Assembly (NCBI GenBank): GCA_030278955.1
Contig: JAOANR010000002.1
Location: 15,584,238-15,648,237, forward strand
DNA: 64,000 nt
Reading direction: 5' to 3'
Origin: Hygrophila difformis
Lineage: Eukaryota > Streptophyta > Magnoliopsida > Lamiales > Acanthaceae
Below, in pieces: positions 1 through 11,071 of the stretch (the stretch's first letter is position 1; each line of letters opens with the position of its first letter). The notes under the pieces are model-generated. The model was given only the letters and a program-made list of their open reading frames with translations, was not told where the DNA came from and did not search any database. Both the position numbers and the translations under genes were made by a program.

Positions 1-2336
1 TAATATAGTCTAAGTACGAAATTTAAAAGCAAAATAAGTGTTTCCCAAAATCCCATGCATGAATCGTGCTCACACATGCTCATTCCACATATTCTGTAAG
101 GAAAGGAATGAAAATGGTTTTGGTCAGCAAAATTGCTGAGTAAGTTAACACATGCATGATTGTAGGGTTTAAAAGCCATAAATTAAATAATTTAACAAAG
201 CATGATAATAATATAATATTTAATTTCATCTAATCTATATCCAATAGCATAATTTATCTCAGGGCTCTATTTAATGACACATATCACATGGTTTAATCAT
301 AAAAGCCGTAATTTAAATAAAGCATTTAAATAATTTAATTGGACAACAACATAATTCAATCTAATTTAATTTAGTTTAGAATCCCCATTACATTCCCGAT
401 TTGGTATTTCAAAGTTTCACGATAAAATCGCGATGTCAACAAGTTTAGCCGGTAGCCCGGCGGCCGCAACCGTATCAGCCATACCCAGTACCACTCCGGA
501 GCCTCGGGAAACCCATACGGATATTCACGAGAGTGTAGGCTCTATATTTCGCCGTTTAGGCAATCCATATCTCAAGTTTAGCGCGCGGGGTCACCATCGT
601 CCATTACGGCACGAAGTGAATCGTTAGGGGGCACCCTGCAGAGCACTCACCCCTAATTTTAATTTATCAAGTTTGTAAGGGGATTTAATTTTTAAAATCT
701 GACTTCAATTTTATTTATTTAAAAAAATAATATCTCAACTCGTTTCAACCCTAAAGGTTAATTCCATGTTTCAACAAGATTTCAAGATTTCGTTTCGGTA
801 AATCACAGTTTACTCTAAAATTCGTCTAAAATCAGATTTAATTCCAAAAATTCCAAAATTTCATATCTGACTCGGAAACATCACGATCTACAACTTTTGT
901 GTTTTAACGTTTTCGATCCGAGATACCTAAGTAGGTCAAAATCACCAATTTTCGCATAAGAAGAATTCTGTCCGAGTTTAATGTGTCACAGTTTAAAGAT
1001 TTCGAATTCTACCATAGCAATTCAACTCCAAGTTTAATGAAATTTGACAGAGATCATCTTAAGATATTTATCTACAACTTTCATGTTTGGCCAAAGATCT
1101 AAAACAGCCTAGATCCTATGTCAAAAACGTGATCAAGATCATTCCTAAGTTCTGTCCAAGATTTCAAGATCTAGATTCAAACAGTTCGGTTTCGGTGGAT
1201 TTTCACATATCAAATCAACTCCAAAAATTCTCAAACATTTACAGTAGCTAGGTCTAAGTCTTAGGAACGTTTTTCGTGTTTTAAGTTTTTCCGTTTGAGT
1301 TCGTTTTAAGGTTCGGAAAAATTCATCAAATCTGTTGCGTCGGTAGAAAGTAAGAATTGACAGATTTTCGATTTCTTGATAATCTTTTAGTTTGAATGTT
1401 TTAATTCATCCCAAAACCATGTAAGAGTTAACTTACTGAGTTTATGAACGTCGGGGATGTCTAATTCGGAGGCGTGGCTTCCAGATCACCGTTTCTCCTC
1501 TCCGTTCGTCGGGTTCTACGATCTAGATCCAATACGGGGTGTAGAAAGAGAAGAACCGAAGTTAGAATCCATTTTCGGATTGAAACGTGAAAAGATTTAT
1601 CGGACTAGAGCTTACCACAACGTTTGGAGATCCTTGGATTTTCGTCCAAAGCTGCTGCCTCCGTTTGGTGCTTTCCGTTGACTCCGAATTTAGGGTTTCG
1701 AACGTATGGAAGGTTGTAGGGTTTTGTAAACTTGTTTGGGGCTCCCAAGGGGCTTATTTATAGATTTCTCAATCCCTAGGGCGTCCAACATCTGACCTAA
1801 AGGTCTTGGGTCGAGAGATGTTCAACCGAAAGTCGAAAAATCCGCGTTCGGGCGAGAGATTCACGCAACGGGCGAATCTGTCAAGTGGCGCGGTCGTGGC
1901 GCGCTAATCCCCCTTCACCGCGCGGCCACCGCGCGACTCTCGCCTGGACTTCGGTCCGGGCGGGTCGTGCGATCCGTCGTGCCTTTCCGCCTCTCTTTCG
2001 GGTTTCTATCCCTCTATGCTCCCGAATTCCGATTTCCGGGGTATCTTCGGGTTTCTACTTTCTCTCTAAATTTATTCTCGGGTCTAATTGGATGTTTTGG
2101 ACTCGAATCCTCGAGTTCACTAGTGTCGGGTTTCGGTGTATAATTTATTTACCTTTAATCCATCCTTTTATTTAATTAAATTCCTTTTTAAGTAAAAATC
2201 TCATTTCTCATTTCCTTATCTTTATTTATTTCTTTATTTGCCGGATTCATTTATTTATTTATGGTTTTTATTTTATTTATTATTTATTTATTTAACTATT
2301 GTTTTATTTAATGATGGAAAATTCACGGGTATTACA
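1..2336 (-). repeat. 3' LTR of the outer chromovirus (5' part cut by window)
   Basis: Matches 16093-18428 almost base for base and ends in TATTACA, so the sense-strand LTR starts TGTAATACCC. The missing first 270 bp correspond to 15823-16092. A minus-strand TATAAATA lies at 1755-1762. Short open frames inside (for example 433-627 and 1457-1681) occur in both LTR copies, match nothing I recognise and are not called as genes. Confidence 0.93.
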
Positions 2337-2351
2337 GTCTACCCTCCTTAA
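2337..2351 (-). other. Polypurine tract of the outer chromovirus
   Basis: Read on the minus strand, AAGGAGGGTAGAC lies directly against the first base of the 3' LTR (TGTAATACC). This is the expected place for the plus-strand primer of reverse transcription. The same tract abuts the 3' LTR of the nested element at 6241-6255. Confidence 0.7.
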
Positions 2352-2556
2352 GAATCAACTTCGTCCTCGAAGTTGTGTTTCGGCTTTTCTCGTGCTAAGG
2401 TCTTGTGTTTGTTTTATTATGTTGTGACTGAACTTAGAATTGAAACTTCTAAGCTGCCTACGTACCCGGTAAAGGGATCAAGCCATAACGTAGTTCAAAA
2501 GTTTTACAAAAGTGCACGGAAAACAGGTGGTATCACATCCTCTCCCCCTTAAGATT
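2352..2556 (-). repeat. Non-coding 3' segment with a second purine tract and LTR-start-like remnant
   Basis: Between the integrase stop and the true 3' LTR there are about 200 bp that begin, in the sense direction, with a second purine tract (CTTAAGGGGGAGAGGA) followed by TGTGATACC, a degenerate LTR start. The rest resembles LTR material. The counterpart in the nested element (6256-6495) has an intact TGTAATACCCCG after its tract. I read it as a fossil of an older PPT/LTR junction carried inside both elements. Confidence 0.5.
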
Positions 2557-2560
2557 GCAG

Positions 2561-3550
2561 TTATGTCCCCATAACTGTGTCGGTATCGGTTTGGAACAAT
2601 GTCGGGTAACGTTCTCTCATGTCGGATTCCACTTCCCAAGTTGCCGTCTCACTTTCGTGGTTTGACCAAAGAACTTTGATCATTTTGACGGTTTTGTTCC
2701 TCGTTACTCGTTCCTTAGTGTCAAGAATACGTACTGGGACTTCTTCGTAAGTCAAGTCTTCATCGAGCTCAATTATCTCCGGTTGAAGTACATGTGTCGG
2801 GTCCGGCACATACTTCTTTAGTTGCGAGACATGGAAGACATTATGAACTCGATCTAAGTGTGGCGGTAAAGCCAATCGGTAGGCTAGAGTTCCGACTCGT
2901 TCTAGGATTTCGTAAGGTCCTATGTATCGAGGACTTAACTTCCCTCGTTTGCCAAAGCGCATCACCCCCTTCATGGGTGATATCTTTAGCATGACTCTAT
3001 CTCCCACTTGGAATTCTAGGTCTCGTCGCCTCACGTCGGCATAACTCTTTTGCCGGTCTTGTGCGGCTTTCATCTTCCCTTGAATCACTTTGATTTGTTG
3101 AGCCATGTCTTCGATAAGTTGTGGTCCCACTACCACGGACTTATCGTTTTCTTCCCAGCTCAATGGGCTTCGGCACTTTCGTCCATACAACGCCTCGAAA
3201 GGTGCCATGCCGATACTAGCATGGTAGCTATTATTATAGGAAAACTCGATCAAGGGTAAATGAGATTCCCAATTTCCTTTGAAATCCAACACACATGCTC
3301 TCAGCATGTCTTCTAGTGTTTGGATTGTCCTCTCGGTTTGACCATCCGTCATCGGGTGGAATGCGGTGCTCATTTTGATTTGAGTACCGAGAGCTTTTTG
3401 TAACTCCGTCCAGAAATGAGAGACAAATCTACTGTCTCTATCGGAAATGATATCATGTGGTACTCCATGTCGTCGTACCACATTATCAATGTAGGCTCGG
3501 GCCAATTGGTCCATAGTCCACGTGTCTTTCATTGGGATGAATATGGCTGT
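2561..3550 (-). pseudogene. Integrase C-terminal half with chromodomain (outer chromovirus)
   Basis: This is the downstream half of the integrase, cut at 3550 by the nested element. The open frame runs on into the nested LTR to 3610, but residues before the IFIPMKDTW segment are LTR-derived. It contains the second catalytic Asp (SDRDSRF), the catalytic Glu in GQTER, the LYGRKCRSPL region and a GPY/F-type segment (GPYEILERVG). A chromodomain-like tail of about 60 residues (around VPVRILDTKE to TWEVESDM) follows. The first catalytic Asp lies on the other side of the nested insertion, near 11145. Chromodomains of this clade are thought to direct integration to heterochromatin. As placed, the gene cannot make a whole integrase. 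Confidence 0.9.
3546..3550. repeat. Target site duplication GCTGT, left copy
   Basis: GCTGT at 3546-3550 is repeated exactly at 11067-11071 on the far side of the nested element. A 5 bp duplication is what Ty3/Gypsy integration leaves. It fixes both ends of the nested element. Confidence 0.92.
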
Positions 3551-6240
3551 TGTAACACCCCAGTTTTTGGTCACCCAGGTCGGGATGTCACCGCCACACC
3601 TCCCTAGCAAGAACGGTTTCTCCGAGCTTACTAGAGAGATGCAAGGCTATGGTTTTTCAGAATTTAAAATATTCAAACAACCCATTCATAATTTAAAAAT
3701 AATACATCAAAGTTGCAGCGGAAAATAATATTTACATATATAATGCAGAGGAATATAAAAATAGGGCCAACATGGCCTAATCACGGGTTAAACATGCCCG
3801 TTCATGCAAGGTCTAGTCTAAAACAGAATTTAAGAATAAAGTGTTCCCCGACATTCCCATGAATGCATATGATGATGCATATTCTTCAGCTCTGAAAGAA
3901 ACAGGGGAAAAAGTATGGTTTGGTCAGCAAAGATTTGCTGAGTAAGTTAACACAGACATGATTATGAGGTTTCAAAGCCTTTAATTAGATTTAAAGAAAA
4001 CATGTTCATACAAGACATGATTTAATTTTATCCATCTAATAATAATTTAATTGCATAATTCAAAAGACAAGGATTTCCATAAGATCATAATCCAACAACA
4101 TGATAAAATAATCGCAAGACATAATTTAAAGGCACAATTTAAATAAAGGAAATATTCACGTATTTCAGGATTTCGCTCTCCCTCTTTTATTCGATGTAAT
4201 CTAGTATAATTTATTCTTGGGGGAATCGAACCGCAAGAAAACAGACAATCGCCCTTGGGGAATCGAACCCGCAAGAACTCACATACATCCTAGGGAATCG
4301 AACCCGTAGGAATAAACACATATTCTGGGGAATCGAACCCGCAGAAAGACACACCCTGGGGAATCGAACCCGCAGGAGAACAAACAATCGCCCTTGGGGA
4401 ATCGAACCCGCAAGAACTCAACCACACCCTGGGGAATCGAACCCGCAAGGTTTGACACAGACATCCTGGGGAATCGAACCCGCAGGTCAAACAAGTTTCG
4501 CAAATTTCACGAGTTTCATCAAGAGTTCAAGATTTGACTCGGTCAACCACAGTTTAATCTAAAATGCGTCTAAAATCAGATTTAATTTCAAAAATTCCGA
4601 AATTTCGCGTCTGACTCCAAAACGTCAAGATCTACAACTTTCGTGTTTTAACTTTTTCAATCCGAGATACCTAAATAGGTCAAAAACACTAATTTTCACA
4701 GAAGTATAATCTGTCCGAATTTCCTAGGTCACAGTTTAGAGATTTCGAATTCTACCATAGCAAATCAACTCCAAAATTAACGAAATTTGACAGAGATCAT
4801 CTTAAGACATATATCTACAAGTTTCATGTTCAGCAAAACATCTAATTCATCCTATTTCTATTGTCAAAAACGCCAACAAGTTCGGGCCAAGAATCTGTCA
4901 AGATTTCAAGATCCACATCCTAGCAGTTCGGTTTCGGGTGGATTTCATATATCAAATCATCACGAAAAATTCTGAAATTTTACGGAGGTGTTCTTAACAC
5001 ATAGATCTACAACTCTTATGTTCAACACTAAGCCTAGATCGGTCTAGATCCAAGGTAGAAATCACCAACAAGTTCGAACTAAAGTTCTGTCACCGTTTCA
5101 AGATCTAAACTCAAGGCAGGTCTGTTTGTGGTCATTTTCGGATATCAAAACACGATGAAAAATTATGAAAATTTTACAGTACATAGATCTATGTCTTAGG
5201 AACGTTTTTCGTGTTTTAAGTTTTTCCGTTTGAAGTCGTTTTAAGGTTCGGAAAAATTAGACAAAACTGTTGCGCCGTTAAAAATCATATATGGACAGAT
5301 TTACGAACGATTTGCTCAAGTTTCTAGATTTGAATATTTTTACTACTCCCAAAACCGTGTAAGCGTTAACTTACAGATCTATGGATGTCTCGGCTCGATG
5401 ATTCGGAGGCGTGGCTTCCACGTTCTTCGTTCTCCCTCCGAGATCCTTCGTTTTTCCTCAACGCGTCCGGATCGGGGTTTAGAATAGAAAAGAGGTTTAA
5501 TTAGGATTCGTTTTCGAATCACAAATGGTAAGGAAGGGATCAGATCTTACCACGATGACTGGAGTCCTTGGATTTTCGTCCAACCCAGTCCCCTCTCTTG
5601 CCTTCGTGCCTCCGACGACTCCGGGATTAGGGTTTCAACGTGTAGAGAGATTTCGTAGGGTTTTAAAACGTATTCGGAGCTTTTCGGAGGTCTTATTTAT
5701 AGACAACTAAGGCCTAGGGCGTCCAAGATCTGACTCTAAGAGTCTAGAGTCGAAAGATGTTCAACCGAAAGTCGAAAAATCCACGTTCGGGCGAGAAAAT
5801 CTCGCTTGGTTTGTTGTTGCCAGTGTGGCGCGGTCGTGGCGCGGTCTAAGGCCAACAACCGCGCGGCCAGCGCGCCACTCACGCCTGGACTCCGGTCCGG
5901 GCGGGTCGTGCGATCCGTCGCGCTTTTCCTCCTCTCTTTCGGACTTCTATCCCTCTATGTTCCCAGATTCCGATTTCCGGGGTATCTTCGGGCTCCGATT
6001 TCCTATCCTAATTTTATTCGGATCTAAATTTACATTTGGACTCGGGTTATTGAGTCCATCGGTGTTGGGTTTCCGTGTAACCATTTATTCGATTAAATTG
6101 TCTTCGGCTTCCCGGGTTCTCGGAATTTTGTTTCCTTTTTAATTTAAATTCCATTTCTCATCTTTTATGATTCTTTATTTATTTATTATGTTCTCTTTAT
6201 TATTTATTTATTTTATGTTGTAAAATTCTCGGGTATTACA
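3551..6240 (-). repeat. 3' LTR of the Gag-only element (2690 bp)
   Basis: TG...CA ends, almost identical to 8340-11066. Minus-strand TATAAATA at 5694-5701. It contains eight copies of a 30-40 bp repeat carrying GGTTCGATTCC on the sense strand (4218-4488); the partner LTR has nine, which explains the length difference. Confidence 0.93.
4218..4488 (-). repeat. Tandem array with eight tRNA B-box-like cores in the LTR
   Basis: On the sense (minus) strand each unit reads close to GCGGGTTCGATTCCCC. GGTTCGATTCC agrees with the eukaryotic Pol III B-box consensus GGTTCGANTCC. Cores lie near 4224, 4257, 4291, 4326, 4357, 4395, 4431 and 4467; the first is degenerate. Spacer parts between cores vary in sequence and length. 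No A box or cloverleaf is visible, so these are not tRNA genes. Confidence 0.85.
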
Positions 6241-6495
6241 GTCTACCCTCCTTACGAATCAACTTCGTCCTCGAAGTTGTGTTTCGGCTTTTCTCGTGCT
6301 AAGGTCTTTTGTTTGTTTTTTTATTTTGTGACTGAACTTAGAATTAAAACTTCTAAGCTGCCTACGTACCCGGTGAAGGGATCAAGCCATAACGTAGTTC
6401 AAAACAATTTGAATATGTTTATTTATTCATTCGGAATACATATCGTCAAAAATAAATGTCTATTTTACGGGGTATTACATCCTCTCCCCCTTAGG
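6241..6495 (-). repeat. Double PPT / LTR-start segment of the Gag-only element
   Basis: In the sense direction this reads: purine tract CTAAGGGGGAGAGGA, then TGTAATACCCCG, about 220 bp, then a second tract ending GGAGGGTAGAC, then the true 3' LTR. It therefore contains the first couple of hundred bases of another LTR-like sequence. The outer element has the same arrangement at 2337-2556. Confidence 0.6.
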
Positions 6496-6527
6496 ACTTC
6501 AGTTATGTCCCCATAACTGCCTACTTA

Positions 6528-7591
6528 TTACTCTCTTCCTTGATCTCCTTGTTGAGGGTTTACCAATTCTATCCTCTTCTCAATCATCTCCTCACGAACA
6601 TTACATTCTCTAATCATGTGGTCTTCCCCACCACATCTATAACAAGTCCCGCGCCTTGGGCACTCGCGCACCAGGTGGGCTTGGTGGCACTGTGGGCAAC
6701 GTGGTACGACTGTACGACGTATGCCATTTCTCCCATTATAGAAATCCTTATTATCGTTCCTATCTTGTCCACCGTTATTGCTCCGATTCTTCTTCTCAAA
6801 TCCTTGTGAGTCCTTGCTCGACTCCCCATTTTCCTTACGCTTCAGTTGCTGGACTCGATCAATTGCTACAGCTCGATCATAAACCGTCTGCAGGTTCGTG
6901 AATTGTCCTACTGCAAGTATCTCCCGGATACTAAGGTTCAGACCCATCTCGAATTTCTGAGCCTTGTCAGAGTCGGTTGGTACTATCCTCGTAGCAAATC
7001 GTACCAATTCCTTAAACCGGGCGTAATACTCCTGCACCGTCCGTCCCTCTTGCTTCAGTGATAAAAACTCTTCATACATTGCCGCCTTGGTGCTCATGGG
7101 GTAGAATCGGTCCCTTAGATCCTCCTTAAGTTTAATCCACGAATAAGCTTCTTCAGCTTCCTCTAAATTCCTCTGGAGGTCTTGCCACCACTCATCGGCT
7201 TCGCCTCCTAAGTAGTAGGTTGCTACTCGTGTCTTTGCCTCATCAGGACATTTGTAGCATCCAAGAGCTTATCAAATGTACGGATCCACCCCTCTAGTTT
7301 GGCGGGATCCTCCTGCCCATCATAACGTGGTGGTTGATAGGGATTCACCAACGCTAGATAGTTGGTTTGAGCTACGGGCGGAGTTACTGCTGCAGGTGTC
7401 CTATGCACCTCCGCATTTCCTAATGCTACTAGGAATCCCTCTATCGTTTTTAAACGTGCTTCCATATTATTGGGCGCTTGAGGGACTTGCTCTCCTAGGT
7501 TCTGAGGACTTTCACTGTTGTTGGGCGTGTTGGAAAGGTTAGCGTCAGTGCCGTTTGGACTCACCTTCCTTGGTTTTCTCCTAGGCGCCAT
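6528..7591 (-). pseudogene. Gag of the Gag-only element, frameshifted
   Basis: Two frames make up one Gag. The N-terminal part (7223-7591, 122 aa) starts MAPRRKPRK and includes the NYLALVNPYQPPRY and WIRTFDKLL segments shared with the outer Gag. The C-terminal part (6528-7097, 189 aa) has the RFYPMSTKAAMYEEF region, a CPQCHQAH-type cysteine pair and a CCHC zinc knuckle, CYRCGGEDHMIREC. Comparison with 13597-14808 puts a single-base shift near 7248; between the two frames the sequence still aligns with Gag in a third reading. Gag would form the nucleocapsid and package RNA. The stop at 6528 is followed directly by the 3' non-coding part, with no pol. Confidence 0.88.
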
Positions 7592-8195
7592 TTTCTGTTA
7601 TAACGTGTAGAGTTTAGATAGATCGCTCGAACAAGACGTTTCGTAAATTTCTAATTTCGAATTTTCGGATTTGTTGTTTGGGAGACCAAACAAGATTTTT
7701 GGAATAAGGAGTGTTTTAATAAAAACTTGATTTTATTTTATTTTTTTTTAACATAAGGAAATGGTTTCGTATGAGGATAGGAATGGCAAGGGCTGATGAT
7801 TGTTATGCTTAATCGTGCGCATACATGAATGAGATCTAGGACTAAGGCAAGATTAGTCTCTAGTTAGTGTCTCTAATTTGATGTCAAGCGTCTAAGTCAT
7901 CTAGTGCAGGCAAAAGATCTAAGTTAATATTCGCCAAGATTCTAAGTTCAATTTCGCCAAGATTCTAAGTTCAATTTTGCCAAGATTCTAAGTTCATAAA
8001 AGAAATGCAATATGCAAATGCAAATGATGATTTCCCCCCAAAAATAATTTATGCACTATATATAAATGTTTCCCATGGGTTTTAAAATAAAAATTTTCTC
8101 CATGGAAATAATACTTTAAAATTTAAAATATTAGTCAAAATATTAATAATAGTTTAAAAATAATAATGGTTTAAAAATAATAGTTTAAAAATAGC
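7592..8195 (-). other. Leader of the Gag-only element
   Basis: Non-coding sequence between Gag start and primer sites. At about 7925-8000 it has three to four copies of a roughly 26 bp unit containing GCCAAGATTCTAAGTTC. The outer element has a longer array of the same unit at 15425-15595. No open frame comparable to the leader ORF at 15074-15409 is present. Confidence 0.6.
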
Positions 8196-8337
8196 CGGGC
8201 TTTGATACCAACTTGGTATCAGATATTTTCTTTAAAATAAATAGCTTTAAAATATTCTGGGCTCTGATACCAACTTTGGTATCAGATATTTTCTTTAAAA
8301 TAGATAGCTTTAAAATATTCTGGGCTCTGATACCAAC
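8196..8337 (-). other. Primer-binding site, present three times in tandem
   Basis: The functional-position site is 8324-8335, which reads TGGTATCAGAGC on the minus strand and lies 4 bases from the 5' LTR. This is the classic plant match to initiator tRNA-Met. Two further copies (near 8198-8213, with one mismatch, and 8260-8274) sit in a tandem repeat of about 60 bp upstream. The middle and right repeats each join a PBS to TTGGTATCAG, giving perfect 10 bp inverted repeats such as 8264-8285. Confidence 0.85.
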
Positions 8338-9002
8338 TTTGTAACACCCCGGTTTTTGGTCACCCAGGTCGGGATGTCACCGCCACACCTCCCTAGCAAG
8401 AACGGTTTCTCCGAGCTTACTAGAGAGATGCAAGGCTATGGTTTTTCAGAATTTAAAATATTCAAACAACCCATTCATAATTTAAAAATAATACATCAAA
8501 GTTGCAGCGGAAAATAATATTTACATATATAATGCAGAGGAATATAAAAATAGGGCCAACATGGCCTAATCACGGGTTAAACAGGCCCGTTCATGCAAGG
8601 TCTAGTCTAAAACAGAATTTAAGAATAAAGTGTTCCCCGACATTCCCATGAATGCATATGATGATGCATATTCTTCAGCTCTGAAAGAAACAGGGGAAAA
8701 AGTATGGTTTGGTCAGCAAAGATTTGCTGAGTAAGTTAACACAGACATGATTATGAGGTTTCAAAGCCTTTAATTAGATTTAAAGAAAACATGTTCATAC
8801 AAGACATGATTTAATTTTATCCATCTAATAATAATTTAATTGCATAATTCAAAAGACAAGGATTTCCATAAGATCATAATCCAACAACATGATAAAATAA
8901 TCGCAAGACATAATTTAAAGGCACAATTTAAATAAAGGAAATATTCACGTATTTCAGGATTTCGCTCTCCCTCTTTTATTCGATGTAATCTAGTATAATT
9001 TA

Positions 9003-9313
9003 TTCTTGGGGGAATCGAACCGCAAGAAAACAGACAATCGCCCTTGGGGAATCGAACCCGCAAGAACTCACATACATCCTAGGGAATCGAACCCGTAGGA
9101 ATAAACACATATTCTGGGGAATCGAACCCGCAGAAAGACACACCCTGGGGAATCGAACCCGCAAGGTTTGACACGGACATCCTGGGGAATCGAACCCGCA
9201 GGAGAACAAACAATCGCCCTTGGGGAATCGAACCCGCAAGAACTCAACCACACCCTGGGGAATCGAACCCGCAAGGTTTGACACAGACATCCTGGGGAAT
9301 CGAACCCGCAGGT
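9003..9313 (-). repeat. Tandem array with nine tRNA B-box-like cores in the 5' LTR
   Basis: Same unit as 4218-4488. Cores near 9006, 9046, 9080, 9115, 9146, 9182, 9220, 9256 and 9292. The extra unit (around 9146-9182) is a near copy of the last one, which shows recent unit gain. Confidence 0.85.
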
Positions 9314-10519
9314 CAAACAAGTTTCGCAAATTTCACGAGTTTCATCAAGAGTTCAAGATTTGACTCGGTCAACCACAGTTTAATCTAAAATGCGTCTAAA
9401 ATCAGATTTAATTTCAAAAATTCCGAAATTTCGCGTCTGACTCCAAAACGTCAAGATCTACAACTTTCGTGTTTTAACTTTTTCAATCCGAGATACCTAA
9501 ATAGGTCAAAAACACTAATTTTCACAGAAGTATAATCTGTCCGAATTTCCTAGGTCACAGTTTAGAGATTTCGAATTCTACCATAGCAAATCAACTCCAA
9601 AATTAACGAAATTTGACAGAGATCATCTTAAGACATATATCTACAAGTTTCATGTTCAGCAAAAGATCTAATTCATCCTATTTCTATTGTCAAAAACGCC
9701 AACAAGTTCGGGCCAAGAATCTGTCAAGATTTCAAGATCCACATCCTAGCAGTTCGGTTTCGGGTGGATTTCATATATCAAATCATCACGAAAAATTCTG
9801 AAATTTTACGGAGGTGTTCTTAACGCATAGATCTACAACTCTTATGTTCAACGCTAAGCCTAGATCGGTCTAGATCCAAGGTAGAAATCACCAACAAGTT
9901 CGAACTAAAGTTCTGTCACCGTTTCAAGATCTAAACTCAAGGCAGGTCTGTTTGTGGTCGTTTTCGGATATCAAAACACGATGAAAAATTATGAAAATTT
10001 TACAGTACATAGATCTATGTCTTAGGAACGTTTTTCGTGTTTTAAGTTTTTCCGTTTGAAGTCGTTTTAAGGTTCGGAAAAATTAGACAAAACTGTTGCG
10101 CCGTTAAAAATCACATATGGACAGATTTACGAAAGATTTGCTCAAGTTTCTAGATTTGAATATTTTTACTACTCCCAAAACCGTGTAAGCGTTAACTTAC
10201 AGATCTATGGATGTCTCGGCTCGATGATTCGGAGGCGTGGCTTCCACGTTCTTCGTTCTCCCTCCGAGATCCTTCGTTTTTCCTCAACGCGTCCGGATCG
10301 GGGTTTAGAATAGAAAAGAGGTTTAATTAGGATTCGTTTTCGAATCACAAATGGTAAGGAAGGGATCAGATCTTACCACGATGACTGGAGTCCTTGGATT
10401 TTCGTCCAACCCAGTCCCCTCTCTTGCCTTCGTGCCTCCGACGACTCCGGGATTAGGGTTTCAACGTGTAGAGAGATTTCGTAGGGTTTTAAAACGTATT
10501 CGGAGCTTTTCGGAGGTCT

Positions 10520-10527
10520 TATTTATA
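10520..10527 (-). promoter_or_regulatory. TATA box of the Gag-only element 5' LTR
   Basis: TATAAATA on the minus strand inside the 5' LTR. The same octamer lies at corresponding places in the other LTRs of this group (1755-1762, 5694-5701, 17847-17854). Confidence 0.6.
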
Positions 10528-11066
10528 GACAACTAAGGCCTAGGGCGTCCAAGATCTGACTCTAAGAGTCTAGAGTCGAAAGATGTTCAACCGAAAGTCG
10601 AAAAATCCACGTTCGGGCGAGAAAATCTCGCTTGGTTTGTTGCTGCCAGTGTGGCGCGGTCGTGGCGCGGTCTAAGGCCAACAACCGCGCGGCCAGCGCG
10701 CCACTCACGCCTGGACTCCGGTCCGGGCGGGTCGTGCGATCCGTCGCGCTTTTCCTCCTCTCTTTCGGACTTCTATCCCTCTATGTTCCCAGATTCCGAT
10801 TTCCGGGGTATCTTCGGGCTCCGATTTCCTATCCTAATTTTATTCGGATCTAAATTTACATTTGGACTCGGGTTATTGAGTCCATCGGTGTTGGGTTTCC
10901 GTGTAACCATTTATTCGATTAAATTGTCTTCGGCTTCCCGGGTTCTCGGAATTTTGTTTCCTTTTTAATTTAAATTCCATTTCTCATCTTTTATGATTCT
11001 TTATTTATTTATTATGTTCTCTTTATTATTTATTTATTTTATGTTGTAAAATTCTCGGGTATTACA

Positions 11067-11071
11067 GCTGT
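11067..11071. repeat. Target site duplication GCTGT, right copy
   Basis: Exact match to 3546-3550; the integrase reading frame of the outer element resumes from here. Confidence 0.92.

Larger units (their letters stand above)
3551..11066 (-). mobile_element. Nested Gag-only (TR-GAG-like) chromovirus-related LTR element
   Basis: LTRs at 3551-6240 and 8340-11066 begin TGTAACACC and end ATTACA on the plus strand, with a perfect GCTGT duplication outside. The 2.1 kb internal part has a primer site at the right, a leader with short tandem repeats, a Gag frame (with a frameshift) and two purine tracts. It has no protease, RT, RNase H or integrase. This matches the class of non-autonomous plant elements called TR-GAG. 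Gag resembles that of the interrupted element, and primer site and LTR ends are of the same type, so pol products of such a relative could mobilise it (inference). The two LTRs differ by about ten substitutions plus one 37 bp repeat unit, so this is the younger insertion. Confidence 0.88.
8340..11066 (-). repeat. 5' LTR of the Gag-only element (2727 bp)
   Basis: Bounded by the primer site on one side and the GCTGT duplication (11067-11071) on the other. Minus-strand TATAAATA at 10520-10527 is the likely promoter core. It holds nine B-box-like repeat cores at 9003-9313, one unit more than the other LTR. Confidence 0.93.

Noticed and set aside
433..627. 64-codon open frame in both outer LTRs
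   Set aside because: It is in both LTR copies because the LTRs are copies; no motif, and it lies antisense to the element.
1885..2175. 96-codon frame in the LTR (and its counterpart at 17977)
   Set aside because: Same GC-rich LTR segment in several copies; composition effect, no recognisable protein.
4218..4488. Regularly spaced repeat resembling a CRISPR array
   Set aside because: Spacers are themselves similar and variable in length, the genome is a plant, and the array lies inside an LTR in several copies.
4218..4488. tRNA genes suggested by T-arm/B-box sequence
   Set aside because: No A box, acceptor stem or cloverleaf can be drawn around any unit.
5825..6142. 105-codon frame repeated at 10651-10968
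   Set aside because: LTR sequence duplicated by the element; antisense to its transcription.
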